The position numbers were made by a program, and so were the translations under genes. From Lumnitzera littorea (Eukaryota > Streptophyta > Magnoliopsida > Myrtales > Combretaceae): a DNA stretch of 64,000 nt. Under the pieces are notes generated by a model. The model did no database searches, was not told where the DNA came from, and saw only the letters and a program-made list of their open reading frames with translations. This document shows, piece after piece, positions 37,690 to 50,100 of this stretch (its first letter is position 1; the number at the start of each line of letters is the position of its first letter). The stretch lies in contig JAMXBB010000001.1 of the NCBI GenBank assembly GCA_024138015.1, forward strand, positions 90,523,936-90,587,935, given 5' to 3'.

Positions 37690-38050
37690 TGATAGGACTA
37701 CCCTTGTCTAATTACCACTATTAGCATAATTGCTATCATTCTACACCACTATTATCATTGCCTACACTATACCCATTACCATAATTGCCATCTATAGACC
37801 ACTAGCACAATCCTGCTACCACTCAAACCACCATCACTTTCTTTGTTACCACTGCCATAGAACTATTGTTATTACTATCAGCACAATGTCAGAGATGATC
37901 ACATAGTTATGATGATATTAATGATGATAGTGATGTTATGGTTGTATTAGTATAAGGGTAAAGTGGTAGTTCAAAATGGTAGCTATGGTGGTGATATACG
38001 AGTAGTGATAGTGATACAGTGCTATAGAAGGTGATGGTTATGATAGTAGT
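37690..38050. repeat. Low-complexity block with strand switch, possible fold-back
   Basis: From 37690 to about 37890 the plus strand is rich in CCACTATTA, ACCATCA and ACCACTGCCAT. From about 37900 to 38050 it is rich in TGATGATAGTGATG, GGTGGTGATA and GGTGATGGTTATG. The halves are roughly reverse-complementary in composition, so the strand could fold on itself. Confidence 0.5.
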
Positions 38051-41000
38051 TGAGAAACTAGAACTTCATAAGTTTAGAATCTTGAAATAGAACTCAACTA
38101 AAATGTTATTCAATGAGATTTGAGATATTTTGACTTTGCATTTCAAGAATGAAGTATGTAAAAATTATATATATATTAACTAAACTTAAGTTGCAGCTTA
38201 AATTTGACTTCAATTCCACAAAGCTTGATATGCATTTAAGTTTACCTCATGCTCATGAGCTCATCAAATTGAATAGATTAAAGTTCAAAGTTAAACTTTT
38301 CATTTCTTTGTTGGTAGTCCATTTTGCTATAGGTCTCTAAGCTCAAAACAAGTCTACACAAAACACTTGAATATGGTACAAGCAAGAGGTACAAATCTTA
38401 CAATTCCCTCCATGATCTTACTTTATGGTAGCTTAAGATCTAAGGAATTGTGAAAGGATTGTCTAACTACCATTTCCATCCCTCTTTACTAATAAATACC
38501 TCTAAAGTACTCTAGGTAAAAGATTTGAAAACCTAAACCAATGCTACACTTGTTGCTATTTTCAATATATCTTTTTCTTTGCTAATTTGAGTATAAGGAT
38601 CTACACGCTGGAAATACCTCGAAGACTCCATTGCTTACATTTTCTCTTTTGTATGTTTCATTAAGTCCAACTTTAATTCTTTTCTTGAGTCCAAGTCCCA
38701 TCAAGCCAAGAACTTAGCAATTGCACCTATTAAAAATTTAAGTTTAAAATTTGAGTTTGATTCAGTAAACTATTTAGATAACTCAATTTGAAGTTTTATT
38801 TAACTATAATCAAATTGAATTCAAACAAATATAAAGCTAAAAATTGAGTAATTCTCTATCAATTTAGCTCATCTATAAGTCTATTTTATTGAGCACGAAC
38901 GAAATTTATGGCAGCAATTTTATTTGTTTTCATGGTAGAGGTGGGGATAAAGGATATTGAGCCACATGAAAAATGAGTAAAACAAAAATGGTGAGCTTTT
39001 GGAGATCTACTCGGCAAAATGATAGTGGGACCACGATATTGCCCCCTCATCGCCCATTGGTCCTCCGTCCTCCCATTCATCTTGTACCATATTTTTGTTG
39101 TTTCTTGCAAAGAATATGCCACGAAAATGCTTTGGAAGAGCCCCACTTATGATCATGTGAACGAGAAAATTTTTTCTCCGTTCGGATTCTTGTTGATCAC
39201 GTTGTTTTCACTTCTGATAAATGAAATTATTCAAGAAGACTTTCAATATTGGCAGCTGACAGTCCGTCGAGAAGTGACGACATTGATGGGGCAGGGCATG
39301 TTGAAGCACTTTTCAATCTTTCAATTTATTTAATAATTTTTCAAATGTTTTATAGACCAAATTTCGAAATCAGCAAATAAATGATCCATCCAAATAATAG
39401 TAATTTCTTTTGATAATTAAAGCATATATATCCTAGGATGATATTATTACAAAGGGATAGCGGTCTATACTTCCTTTTTTTTTTTCTTTTTTTACTATCC
39501 ATATATAGTGAAAAAGGAAAATTCGAACCCTAATTTATGTCGATAGGAGACCAATAATAATACCGCTAAATTATAATAATTTTGATAGATGATGATCTCT
39601 TTAAAAGAGAAATTTTCTTCTATACACTTAATTTAAAAGGAAAAATAAATAAGTAGTTCCTAAACCTTATATTTTTAGCAATACCCTTCAACAAATTGTT
39701 ATATATAAAAAAGCGGTAACAAGAGAGTAAAAATTATGAAATTAGATCAAGTGATAACATCGATACGTTTGATGGATTTTTATGGAGAATGTATTTTGTA
39801 ATCCTTTATAAAAATTCAATACTTAAATTACAAGGATGAAAATATTTTCATTTTTTATGTGATGGAAACAAAAACCGATAATCACGTAAGTTGAAAATGT
39901 GGTCGTACTTAACCAATATATAAGTATATATTTTTTTTAAATGTTGTCAATTCGACAAAATGCTATAAAATGAAGTAAACATCCACACAGCTCATCACGA
40001 CAAGCACATATTTGTCTTGTCATCTAACCTTTTTTTTTTTATAACCTTAGTAAGCCCTTGATCAATCAAAGTTAAAACAAAATAAGATTTTTAATTTGCT
40101 CCTACATTATCCATCTCTTACTTAACCGAGCAATCATGCTTATTGTTATATTAACTATCGATGTTAAATGATTAAACATAATTATACATCAACCTTGCTC
40201 AAATCCCAGTAAAAGGCATCACCGAAATAAATAGTCATTTCTTTCACTTTTTTTTTTCTTTTCATGTGATTTTTTATTTTTAATAATAGAAATTTGAGAA
40301 TAAAAATAATAAAATCTTATATATTAGTTTTACATGGTCGAAATGAGAAATTCTATAATAACTTAACATTACTGTAATATTATAGTAAATAATGCCCCAA
40401 GTCATGATACTTGGGTCAAATGCTTGCTGTGAAGTTCAAGCTGAAATCCAAATTTCTACCAATCAATTATCTAAAATTTTAACGAGGCATAAACTACTAA
40501 CAGAGGAAAACATATTAAAACACATCACTAGATAAACAATTTGTCACATCTTTTTTCAACCTAAATAACATTTTCTAATACCCAACTTCATTAAATTATA
40601 CCATGAAAGGTAAAATAGAAATCATCTATGGTTTTGTTTTTATTATTAATAAGTATAATTTATTGAAATCTAATAAATATAAATCTATGACAACTTCTAT
40701 TTTATCTTTATAAGACGATTTATTGAAATAAAATGTAATTTACCATGATATTATGATAACATAACGTTATTATAAAAAAATCTAGTTTTAGAGTAATAAC
40801 TTGAGAGAAAAAAAAAATTAGAAATACATCATTAGTCATCAAGAATGTGAAAATTCGAAACCGGGTAAGCAAAACAATTCATGCTAATTAAGGCATAAAT
40901 TTGGTCAACCTAGTTGAAATTTACGAAACAAAGAACGATCTTAACACCCAAAATGATTTCATATAAGTCAAACATGACTTGTTATGAATCATTGATTGAA

Positions 41001-41311
41001 AAGAAATAATCCCATTTCATTTAAAGTGAAGATGATATTGGTTTTCTAATCTTTTATCCGTATATAGCTACTTTTGTATGGGTCACGTAAATATATACTC
41101 CCGAAATACTTACTAAAGTCTTAAAAATCATATTTTCTTCGTTTTTCAAAATTAATTATATACTTTATGAAAGTACTAAAAATAAGATAAGGTGAATTTT
41201 TTTTTTTTTTTTATTTGGTGTTCTAACAACATGATCAAAATTATTATACTTTAATAACATGGGCGCCGTTTTCCAACTAAATGGATTATTAGTTGTCCGT
41301 TACTACTTTTC

Positions 41312-41329
41312 CTCTCTCTCTCTCTCTCT
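41312..41329. repeat. (CT)n microsatellite followed by poly-T
   Basis: Nine CT units, then a T run of about 18 bases, in the region upstream of the MCTP gene. Confidence 0.9.
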
Positions 41330-41577
41330 TTTTTTTTTTTTTTTTTAAGCAGAAATTTCTAATCAGTGAACCACTCGGTAAGAGAAATAAATTTCTAAAA
41401 CACCCGCGTCAGTCAATATTAAATCATTACGAAGCACGTAACTAGTAATCTTCTTCATGGAAGTAAACTACAAAAACATAAGCTGACATCTTTATGTTTG
41501 TTGAAACCAGAAATCTCTCTCTCTCTGTGCCTTATTTCGAAGAAACATCCAAAATGTTTGTTTATTTATATCCATCC

Positions 41578-41585
41578 TATAAATT
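41578..41585 (+). promoter_or_regulatory. Probable TATA box of the MCTP gene
   Basis: TATAAATT preceded by CATCC. It lies 137 bp before the leader-intron donor and just after a CTCTCTCTCT stretch (41514-41526). Transcription would start near 41605-41615. Inferred from position only. Confidence 0.45.
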
Positions 41586-41714
41586 CTAAGGTTCGGCGTG
41601 TATGAGTTGTGAGTCTGTGTTTTTATATACTATACTTTTGGTTACAATTTACAAACACCATTTTGACTCACTTTTGCCTCCTGAATCAAACTTCACCTCC
41701 CAAGCTTCAAAACG

Positions 41715-42531
41715 GTGAGCTTCTTATGCTTAATCTTCGTTTATCTTGTCTTTCTGATGAACCTTGTACTTGCGTTTTGCTTATAAAATTGTACATGATA
41801 GTTTCTGGGAGTTCTTAATATAGCTGAATATTCCTTATGTTGTAGCTTTTGTAATTTTCTCTCTTTTTGGTTACTGTTCATGATTCGGATTAAAGGGTTG
41901 TACGTAAAAATTTGAAATTTACTAAATTATCAAACCACTCCTCTCAGGAAACAGCAAGTTTCTGAGTTTAAAATTTTGTATATTCGAAATTGCAATCCTT
42001 TGATTCTGAGAACTGAATTATGGATTAGGACTGCTTGATTTTGTAACAAGAAAACAATTGTACGCATTATCAATCCCTAGTATTGAGATTAGGTAAATGT
42101 GCATCACAATCTGCAGTAGCGGCTGGATCATCAATCTCGCTGAAATCATAAAAATTGATGAAACATAAAATTTGTTTGAATATTATGGTGATTGAAAACT
42201 TCCAATTATAGCAGATACTGATACAGGGGACCACTAAATGAGAACTCAATTCAACTTTACTTTGATTTTTTCTGCTTAGTTAACGTTAAACGGGTCCAGA
42301 TGTTGCAATTCCTTAGATGTGTGGTACATTTGGCCATTTGAGGTCTGTTTGGTTTATCTTTTTATCTCCGGTTTGCAACCAGGTGTTTGAAGATGATATA
42401 AAGTACACACAACACATAAAGAACAAATACTGATCAAACAGAAAGGAGATATGGATTAGATGCAAATAAGATATTTACTGCAAGTCAATTTAAGATACTT
42501 ACTGTTTTTTGGCTGCTCATGTTCCATGCAG
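41715..42531 (+). other. 5' leader intron of the MCTP gene
   Basis: A consensus donor (AAAACG|GTGAGC at 41714/41715) and acceptor (TTCCATGCAG|GAATTAG at 42531/42532) bracket 817 bp. The intron is T-rich, and the remaining leader (42532-42594) runs straight into the start codon. Leader introns are common in plant genes with uninterrupted coding regions. Confidence 0.6.
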
Positions 42532-42594
42532 GAATTAGCTGCCCCCTGGACGGTTTGACCAAGCTACCAAGCTTTGTTATTCCTTACAAATTCC

Positions 42595-45500
42595 ATGAGT
42601 AATCTGAAGCTCGGTGTTGAGGTTGTGAGTGCTCATGACCTAGCCACTAGAGATGGGCAGGGCAGATCGGGTGTTTATGTAGAGCTGGAATTTGACGATC
42701 AAAAATTCCGCACCACTCTCAAAGAAAATGACAACAATCCCGTTTGGAATGAGAGTTTCTACTTCAACATATCCGATCCCCAAAACCTAGCTGACCTCAC
42801 TCTGGATGCTTATGTCTATAACCACAAGAAGAAAGTCCTTGGAAAGATGTGCCTTAATGGCACATCCTTTGTGCCTTATTCTGATGCAATTGTATTTCAC
42901 TATCCGCTAGAGAAGCCATCGATTTTTTCGCGTGCGAAAGGGGAGCTTGGTCTGAAAGTCTTTGTGACCGATGATCCTTCTATAAGATCCTCAATTCCAC
43001 TTCCACCAATGGGAACTAGTCTGGATTCTGATTCTCGTTCGGTGAGAGTTCCATCAACACAGCGGATCCCACGTATGGTACCTGATATATTCTCCACTGA
43101 GGAAACTCAACCAAGGCGCATCCTTAAAAACCTGCCAAAGTCTGGTGGCAAGGAGCAACAGCAGCATCAGACTCCCGATGCGTTCCCCTTACCCAAGGGG
43201 AATGAAAATTATACAGCTTATGAGATGAAACCCAATCCACCAGCTCCAAGATTAGTTAACATGTATCCAGGTCCGCAGTCAACAGACTTCACTGTTAGAG
43301 AAACAAGCCCGAATCTTGGAGGCGGACAGGTTGTTGGAGGGCGAGTCATACCTAATGACAGGCCTGCTACTATGCATGATCTTGTTGAACCGATGCGGTT
43401 TCTTTTTGTTCGGGTTGTGAAAGCCCGGGATCTTCCTGCAAAAGACGTCACTGGGAGCCTTGATCCTTATGTGGAAGTAAAAGTAGGAAACTACAAAGGG
43501 CAAACAAAGCATTTCGAGAAGAGGCAAAACCCCGAATGGAATGAGGTATTTGCCTTCGCAAGTGAGAATATTCAAGCACATATATTGGAAGTTACGGTGA
43601 TGGATAAGGACTTAATGTTGGATGACTATGTTGGATCCGTCCATCTTCCTCTTATTGATGTTCCAAGCAGGGCTCCCCCAGAGAGTCCTCTAGCTCCAGA
43701 GTGGTACTGGCTTGAAGATAAGAATGGAGAGAAGAAGAAAGGAGAACTAATGCTTGCGGTTTGGTTTGGTACACAAGCTGATGAAGCCTTTTCAGAAGCT
43801 TTTCACTCAGATACCTCTACTCCAGATAATGGAACTTCAATTAGCCAGGCACAAATCAGATCAAAAGTATACCATTCACCCAGATTGTGGTATGTGCGAG
43901 TCAATGTGATTGATGCTCAAGATTTGATAGCGGAGAAAAACCGGTTCCCAAATGCATATGTAAGGGTACAGATAGGTAATCAAGTTTTCAAGACAAAGAC
44001 GGTACAGGCTAGGAATATGAATCCAATGTGGAATGAGGAAATTATGCTTGTGGCTCCTGAGCCCTTTGAGGATCATTTGATCCTATCGGTTGAGGATCGG
44101 ATAGGTCCAAACAAAGAGGAAATTCTAGGACAAGCAATCATACCATTAAACCAAGTTGACAGGCGGCTTGATGATATTCCTATACGCCCTAGGTGGTACA
44201 ATCTTGAGAAATATAAATCAGCTGTGATGGACCAGGAACATCTTAAGAAGGATAGGTTCTTTAGCAAGCTGCAATTACGGATCTGTCTTGAAGGAGGGTA
44301 TCATGTGCTTGATGGCGCAACACAGTACAGCAGTGATCTCCGTCCCACGGCAAAACAGCTCTGGAAATCTTCAATTGGAGTACTGGAGCTTGGCATCATT
44401 AGTGCGGATGGACTTCATCCAATGAAAACAAGAGATGGAAGGGGTACATCAGACACTTATTGTGTGGCAAAATATGGTCTCAAGTGGGTTCGAACACGAA
44501 CCATCCTTAACAGCCTAAGTCCTAAATATAATGAGCAGTACACATGGGAGGTTTATGATCCAGCAACCGTACTTGTCGTGGGAGTTTTTGACAACAACCA
44601 AGTTGGAGGTGCAAATGGTAACAGGGACATGAAGATTGGAAAGGTCCGGATTCGGATTTCAACTCTTGAAAGTGGGCGTGTATATACTCATTCTTACCCC
44701 CTTCTTGTGCTTAACTCGACGGGTGTGAAAAAGATGGGAGAGCTTCATTTGGCAATTCGGTTTTCTTGCTCGTCGATGATGAATTTGATGCATATTTACT
44801 CTAAACCCCTTTTGCCAAAGATGCACTACAAGAAGCCATTAACTATAGCTCAGCAGGATATGCTGAGGTACCAAGCTGTAAGTATAGTTGCATCCCGACT
44901 TGGACGGGCCGAACCTCCCCTTAGAAGAGAAGTTGTTGAGTATATATCCGATACAGACTCTCATATATTCAGCATGAGGCGTAGCAAGGCAAACTTCTTT
45001 CGTCTTGTGACGGTTTTCTCAGGGTTGATTGCTGTCTATAAATGGTTTGGAGATGTTTGCATGTGGAAGAACAGTGTTACAACAGTCCTAGTCCATATCC
45101 TCTTCTTGATGCTCGTGTTTTTTCCCGAATTGATCTTGCCAACAGCATTTTTGTACATGTTTGTAATCGGTGCATGGAATTATCGGTACCGGCCCAGACA
45201 CCCTCCACATATGAATACTAAGATATCTTTTGCTGAGACCGTGAGTCCAGATGAACTTGATGAAGAATTAGACACATTCCCTACATCGAGAAGCCATGAG
45301 TTAATTCGGATTAGATACGATCGGTTAAGGCACGTTGCTGGCAGGGTTCAAACTGTTGTTGGTGATTTGGCTTGCCAAGGGGAAAGGGTACAAGCATTAT
45401 TGAGCTGGCGTGATACTCGTGCCACTCTCATCTTTATGATCTTCTGTCTTGTTGCTGCAATTGTACTATATGTGACGCCTTTCAATGCTCTGGCTGCTCT

Positions 45501-45606
45501 GAGTGGATTCTATGTCATGAGGCATCCCAGGTTCCGGCGCAAGGTTCCTTCAGCACCAGCCAATTTCTTCAGGAGACTGCCAGCAAAGGCAGATAGCATG
45601 TTGTAA
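42595..45606 (+). CDS. MCTP: Multiple C2 domain and transmembrane region protein (MCTP/FTIP/QUIRKY family), 1003 aa
   Basis: MCTPs sit in the ER and plasmodesmata, bridge membranes by binding lipids (often with Ca2+), and affect cell-to-cell transport; FTIP1 helps move FT protein and QUIRKY acts in organ shape. The order is C2A (residues 1-125), a Pro/Gln-rich linker (126-266), C2B (267-390), C2C (431-540), C2D (594-725) and a C-terminal PRT_C region from about 795, with hydrophobic segments near 829-861 and 943-972. C2B has the full set of Ca2+-loop aspartates (D284, D290, D337, D339, D343/D344). C2D keeps most. C2A and C2C lack key ones (SGVYV and PNAYV in place of SDPYV). The frame extends 7 codons upstream, but the first ATG is at 42595. 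The CDS has one exon, as is usual in this family. Four C2 domains and about 1000 residues fit the MCTP/QKY type better than the shorter three-C2 FTIP1. I cannot name the exact orthologue. Confidence 0.96.
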   Translation: MSNLKLGVEVVSAHDLATRDGQGRSGVYVELEFDDQKFRTTLKENDNNPVWNESFYFNISDPQNLADLTLDAYVYNHKKKVLGKMCLNGTSFVPYSDAIVFHYPLEKPSIFSRAKGELGLKVFVTDDPSIRSSIPLPPMGTSLDSDSRSVRVPSTQRIPRMVPDIFSTEETQPRRILKNLPKSGGKEQQQHQTPDAFPLPKGNENYTAYEMKPNPPAPRLVNMYPGPQSTDFTVRETSPNLGGGQVVGGRVIPNDRPATMHDLVEPMRFLFVRVVKARDLPAKDVTGSLDPYVEVKVGNYKGQTKHFEKRQNPEWNEVFAFASENIQAHILEVTVMDKDLMLDDYVGSVHLPLIDVPSRAPPESPLAPEWYWLEDKNGEKKKGELMLAVWFGTQADEAFSEAFHSDTSTPDNGTSISQAQIRSKVYHSPRLWYVRVNVIDAQDLIAEKNRFPNAYVRVQIGNQVFKTKTVQARNMNPMWNEEIMLVAPEPFEDHLILSVEDRIGPNKEEILGQAIIPLNQVDRRLDDIPIRPRWYNLEKYKSAVMDQEHLKKDRFFSKLQLRICLEGGYHVLDGATQYSSDLRPTAKQLWKSSIGVLELGIISADGLHPMKTRDGRGTSDTYCVAKYGLKWVRTRTILNSLSPKYNEQYTWEVYDPATVLVVGVFDNNQVGGANGNRDMKIGKVRIRISTLESGRVYTHSYPLLVLNSTGVKKMGELHLAIRFSCSSMMNLMHIYSKPLLPKMHYKKPLTIAQQDMLRYQAVSIVASRLGRAEPPLRREVVEYISDTDSHIFSMRRSKANFFRLVTVFSGLIAVYKWFGDVCMWKNSVTTVLVHILFLMLVFFPELILPTAFLYMFVIGAWNYRYRPRHPPHMNTKISFAETVSPDELDEELDTFPTSRSHELIRIRYDRLRHVAGRVQTVVGDLACQGERVQALLSWRDTRATLIFMIFCLVAAIVLYVTPFNALAALSGFYVMRHPRFRRKVPSAPANFFRRLPAKADSML

Positions 45607-47172
45607 ATTATAAAAAGGGCAATTCGGGTTTTGGCTCGAGGTTGTCACTTGTCCTGGAAGTGAGCTTCATAATTTATTCACTTGTCAACTCCTTGGAACT
45701 TTGTAAAATTTTGCATTCTTTGTTTGCTTTAGTGTTATATCCATAGGGTGAAGCATAGTTTTTGTGTTTTTCTGAATGTCATAGGAAGTTCCAAGTGGTC
45801 TTAAGCAGTAAAATGTACAGAAGAATTTCATATTCAGTGTTGGATACTGCCATGTCTTTCCAACTTTCTTGTACGCCTTATGATAGCTTCTCATGGAAAG
45901 CTTGTCGAGTCTTCAAGAGGACCCTGACGGGATGCTTTGTATCAGTAAATATGAAATCGACCAGAAGAAACCCATGAACAAGAAAATTCAACCAAGTTAC
46001 ATTCTTCAAATCATCAATATTGAACTAGGCATGCTTCCATTACAAAAAATTAGATTAAACTCTAAAGAAAATATGGCAATTGGCTAATGGACTGAATTTA
46101 AATAGGCAAACAAACACTTGTTCAGAAGTTGGGGCAAATCTTCAATCAGATTTTCAGTTTTTGGCAAATCTCCAATGGAAGAAATTGTATCAGATTCTAC
46201 ATGTATTTTATCTTATTCCTGATCGTTACTGTTTCCATGCGATAAAATTTTCCTCATACAGGTGTCTCTATCCATGTCACCACGAATTTGATGTAGAAAA
46301 ACATGAAGGCCCATACTAAGCGTTTATGGTATCGTGTCATTGGTGGGAACTCGAAAGATGACATCAAATGGAGACAAGGATATTCATTCCTTCTTCATCT
46401 TCATCTAATCACTTTCCTCAATTTTCATAGCGTTGAAAATAGTTGACAACTGAGTTTTTGAACCCCCAATAGCTTCCATTTATCGCTCTTATTCTTTCAT
46501 TCTTTCGAAAGGTTTTTGGAGAAAAATTATTTCCTGACACAAATAAGGTAGTGCAATATATCAAACAATACGTAAATAAAGCATCGTCAATCCATGTATA
46601 AAGTGGATTTACATGCTAGAAACTTCGAAGAAGTGTGAATCCCTTTGTTGAACAATAAATATAAAACCACACCATATTTAACAGGCTTAAACTTTTAGAT
46701 CCGAAGGTCATGATATAGAATTTCTTGCAGTACTAGAGTCAGAGGTCATGAGTTTGAATCACTCATTTCACCCAAATTAAGTGGTCTACTTGATGCAATT
46801 CGATGCAAATCTCAATCCAAAATGAGATGGAATGATGATCAATAAATACAATCCACATCAGATTTAATAAGCTCAAACTTTTAAATAAATCGATTATAGA
46901 TCTGAAGTGCATCAACAAGAACAGGAATCAGAATTCTATAGAAATTTCTTGACAAAATGTCCATGAAGAACTTGCCTAGCTGAGGGGTTAAGATATCTGA
47001 AACATTGCTACAAAAATTATAGTACGGTGTTAAATGCCTGTGCATGTCAGGCATAACAATTGAGATATACATGGCCAGAACGAGTAGCAACTATTGTCGC
47101 TCAACCTACTGAGAAGAAAAGATTCACCGGCCATTAGAAGCACAAGGTATATACAGCACCTATTTATACTTG
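45607..47172. other. Convergent intergenic region between MCTP and AHL
   Basis: Holds the 3' UTRs of the two convergent genes and a repeat-bounded tRNA-primer-like element at 46653-46892. No further gene is seen; short frames here have no support. Confidence 0.55.
46653..46892 (+). mobile_element. Possible TRIM- or SINE-like remnant bounded by a 50-bp direct repeat
   Basis: CAATAAATA.AA.CCACA.CA.ATTTAA.A.GCT(T/C)AAACTTTTA occurs at 46653-46703 and again at 46840-46892 (spacing 187 bp). Between them, 46728-46762 reads AGTACTAGAGTCAGAGG then TCATGAGTTTGAATC. This resembles the iMet primer-site phrase TGGTATCAGAGTCAGAGG and/or a degenerate B-box. The short direct repeats around a primer-like site suggest a terminal-repeat element in miniature, but the ends are not clean. 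Confidence 0.38.
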
Positions 47173-50100
47173 TCATCCACGCATCAGATCAATGTCAACA
47201 TGAACATCTTCAAGATCAGCTGCCTGAGAATCAGGCCAAATGCCTACTGGAACGGTCGGTGTTAGATTCCGGCTTTGTGGAGCTGTCAAAACATTAGGTA
47301 CGTTAGGAACTGTGAAGGTATCCGAGTCTCTTGCGGCTTGTGGAGCAGCTGCTTTCTTGTTCTTTGACTTGGAACTGCCCCAGGAGAAGCTTCCAACAAT
47401 CACCTGGAAAAGAAAAGGCATTAGGACTTGGAGAACTTAGGTATACCTCCCAGACCAAGTAAGCTGCTTTCACTGTAGGTTTTTTCCCCCCCAGCCTCTG
47501 CCATCTAAGAGACCTAGTTGTGAGATTTAACAAGATCAGCTTCACTTATTGAATCCCCCTTTTGTTGTTTCCACTCATTGTATCCATTGATTTAAAATCA
47601 GATCATTCTCATAACTCATTCTTAATATGGTGTTTTATGTTTCCTGATAAGACATTGGTTGTGGAATAGTTATATTTCCAATCTTTCTAACATAACGTAG
47701 CAGTGAACATCTATCAAACTAAAGAAGGACTGCCCCAATATTTGATCGCGAGCATTTCCTAAGGTTCCTTGAACACATATAAAAGCCGAAGCAATCAAAG
47801 TATTTTACCTGAACTGGTGTAGCTGCAATGAGAATTCCCCCAACCCCTCCCCCAATAACACGACCGTCAGGACTAGCTAAGGAAATGCTTAGACCACCAG
47901 TTTTGTTGCGGGAATCACCACTCTCAGTGAGTAAGTAAGAACCAGAAAGGCATAAGATTTCAAATCGTCCCTGCAAATGTCAAAAAGGCAACAGATCTTT
48001 AGATAGTTGTACTAAACTCCTGGCATCTGCACAAAAGTTCTTGATTGATAATGGAATTTTCAGGTGCAAAAGTCTGCACTTCATCTCTCTTCTAAGGTCC
48101 GAGTCATGAAATATACACATAAATAGTTGTTCAAACCTCATACGTGACTGTGCCACCAGAACTAGATGGCTGGCGAAGAGTAACAGCAGATACAGCTCCA
48201 TTGGCAGACAATACGCATAAAGCTCTTGGCCCTTGTTGTGAAAATGCCATGATTTTTGTTGCAATATCCTACATAGTACAAAGACAAATGGCTCGCTATT
48301 AATTACAAGGATAACACAAAATTGAAGTCATGGTTTGCAAAGCATGTGAAGGAGGTTATCCAAGTATCGCTTATATTTTCTTGATGAGAATAAGAGCAGC
48401 TATTTGTGCTATTCTACTTCCAGGGTACAAGTTTGAAAATTTAGGTGCACAGAGAAGAAATTTAGAAATTAAACTTGAAGACCTTAAGCAGGGGATTGCG
48501 TTCTTTAGGGAGCTCCTCCAAGATGAAGGTTAATAAGGAATTATAGCAAGGCCTCCAGCATCAATAGACTTTTGCAATTAGCTATGTCGAAAAATTCTAT
48601 CACCACTCTCAAATTCTCTAAATAAAATGAATTTATCAAAGAGGGTTTGCTTTTATAAAAGATGAATGGACACTGCACAAATTAGTTTTTCACAAAGTAA
48701 ATGTCTTTCACTAAGAATTTCCCCACAAAAAAGCATCAAGATGCACCGGAAGTTCCCTACGATGCACCATTTGCACCAACCACACAAGCTTGTTTAAGCA
48801 TAATGGCACTATTCTAACCACTTAGTCCACTGGTCTATGCATAAATATCTACTACTTTCAACTCTATATAGTAGGATCTCCACAAAAGGGAGTCATAACC
48901 AATTTATATCACTAGATATGGGAGGTACAATATCACATTTATTGCCTATACTTGATTTTTTCAATCTAAGATTTGAACTTTCAACCTACTAAATGGTATA
49001 TCTAAATGAAAATTTTCATGCCAGCATTACTGCCCCAATCACCATCACTATGTTCTGTCATCCAATTGGACTTTCAACCATTCATGCACAAAAACATGTA
49101 ATTTTCCTTTAAAAGAAGACACAATAATGCCACAAAGCAGATGCAGCACGATGCATCCACATGTGCACTGCATTTGCTTTTTGCAGATTGTTATTTCCAG
49201 TGAACTGCTTCTGTAATATGGTTTATCTTCTAGATGATTCTTTCAGGTCTCTGTACAAGAACAAATGTAGGAAATTTGAGACTGGAAGTACAATATGATA
49301 ACAAGGACAAGTTAAGAACGTAGAAAACCAGTTTTTTGCTTTACTTTTCCATTGCCAATATTACCATAATGCTTAATTTAACTTCTGAATATGGAACTTC
49401 AAATGCAAATAGCAAATGCAGATTAACTGACGCAAAATCAATCTGGCTGCATCATGCGAGCAAAGTAATATATGTGTATAAAGGCGAGAGGTTCTGCAAA
49501 TTAGACAGAAAATTGCATACTTCTCCAACTGCAACAGTGATGACATGAGGAGTAAATCCCATTCCTGCTGATCCAGATAGCCAATCACCTGCAGATAACA
49601 TATATTTTCAAGTTATCTCTCATGCAAAATTGATGATTAGTTGTGGGCTATTATTACTTCAGAAAATATCTTTTATATATCTCCAGTTACAAGAAAAAAG
49701 CATTTCTGGATGAAGAATTCACCAAGTATTGCTATTAAGAGTCACCAATAAAAAGATAAATCCTCATGACACTAAGAGAAGCTGTAAACTGGTTCTATAA
49801 AAATTAATAAGCTCTGATTTTAACAGCGAGCAATCTAGCATAAAATCTTTGGTGATGACAACCAAAGTTTTTCAGCTTCACAAATTTTTTCAAAATAATC
49901 TATTGAAATTCAAGTAAACACACACGTAGAGTCTTCCTTTCGTTTTCAGCCCCGAGAACTTTGCAACTCATGCAATTCTAAAGTTAGCCTGTGCTTCAAA
50001 GTTTTGGTACGGATACTGAGGCTAGAAGTTAAGGCATTCTGTAAAGACCCTATGATATGATACCTTGGTGTTACGCGGGTATAATAGAAGGGTAGAAATG

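Larger units (their letters stand above)
35000..41570. other. AT-rich intergenic region, no gene recognised
   Basis: Scattered short frames (for example 38149-38340 and the overlapping pair at 38886-39146 and 39019-39333) lack homology that I recognise, splice patterns or codon bias. At 37690-38050 an imperfect trinucleotide-like block switches strand (ACCACTATTA-rich, then AGTGATGGTG-rich). A pyrimidine run at 41312-41353 precedes the MCTP promoter. Confidence 0.55.

Noticed and set aside
39019..39333. 104-codon frame overlapping an antisense 86-codon frame
   Set aside because: Neither has codon bias, start context or similarity that I recognise; overlapping frames on both strands suggest a chance GC-richer patch.
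42574..42594. Seven extra upstream codons of the MCTP frame
   Set aside because: They begin at TTG; the first in-frame ATG is at 42595 and fits the family's usual N-terminus.
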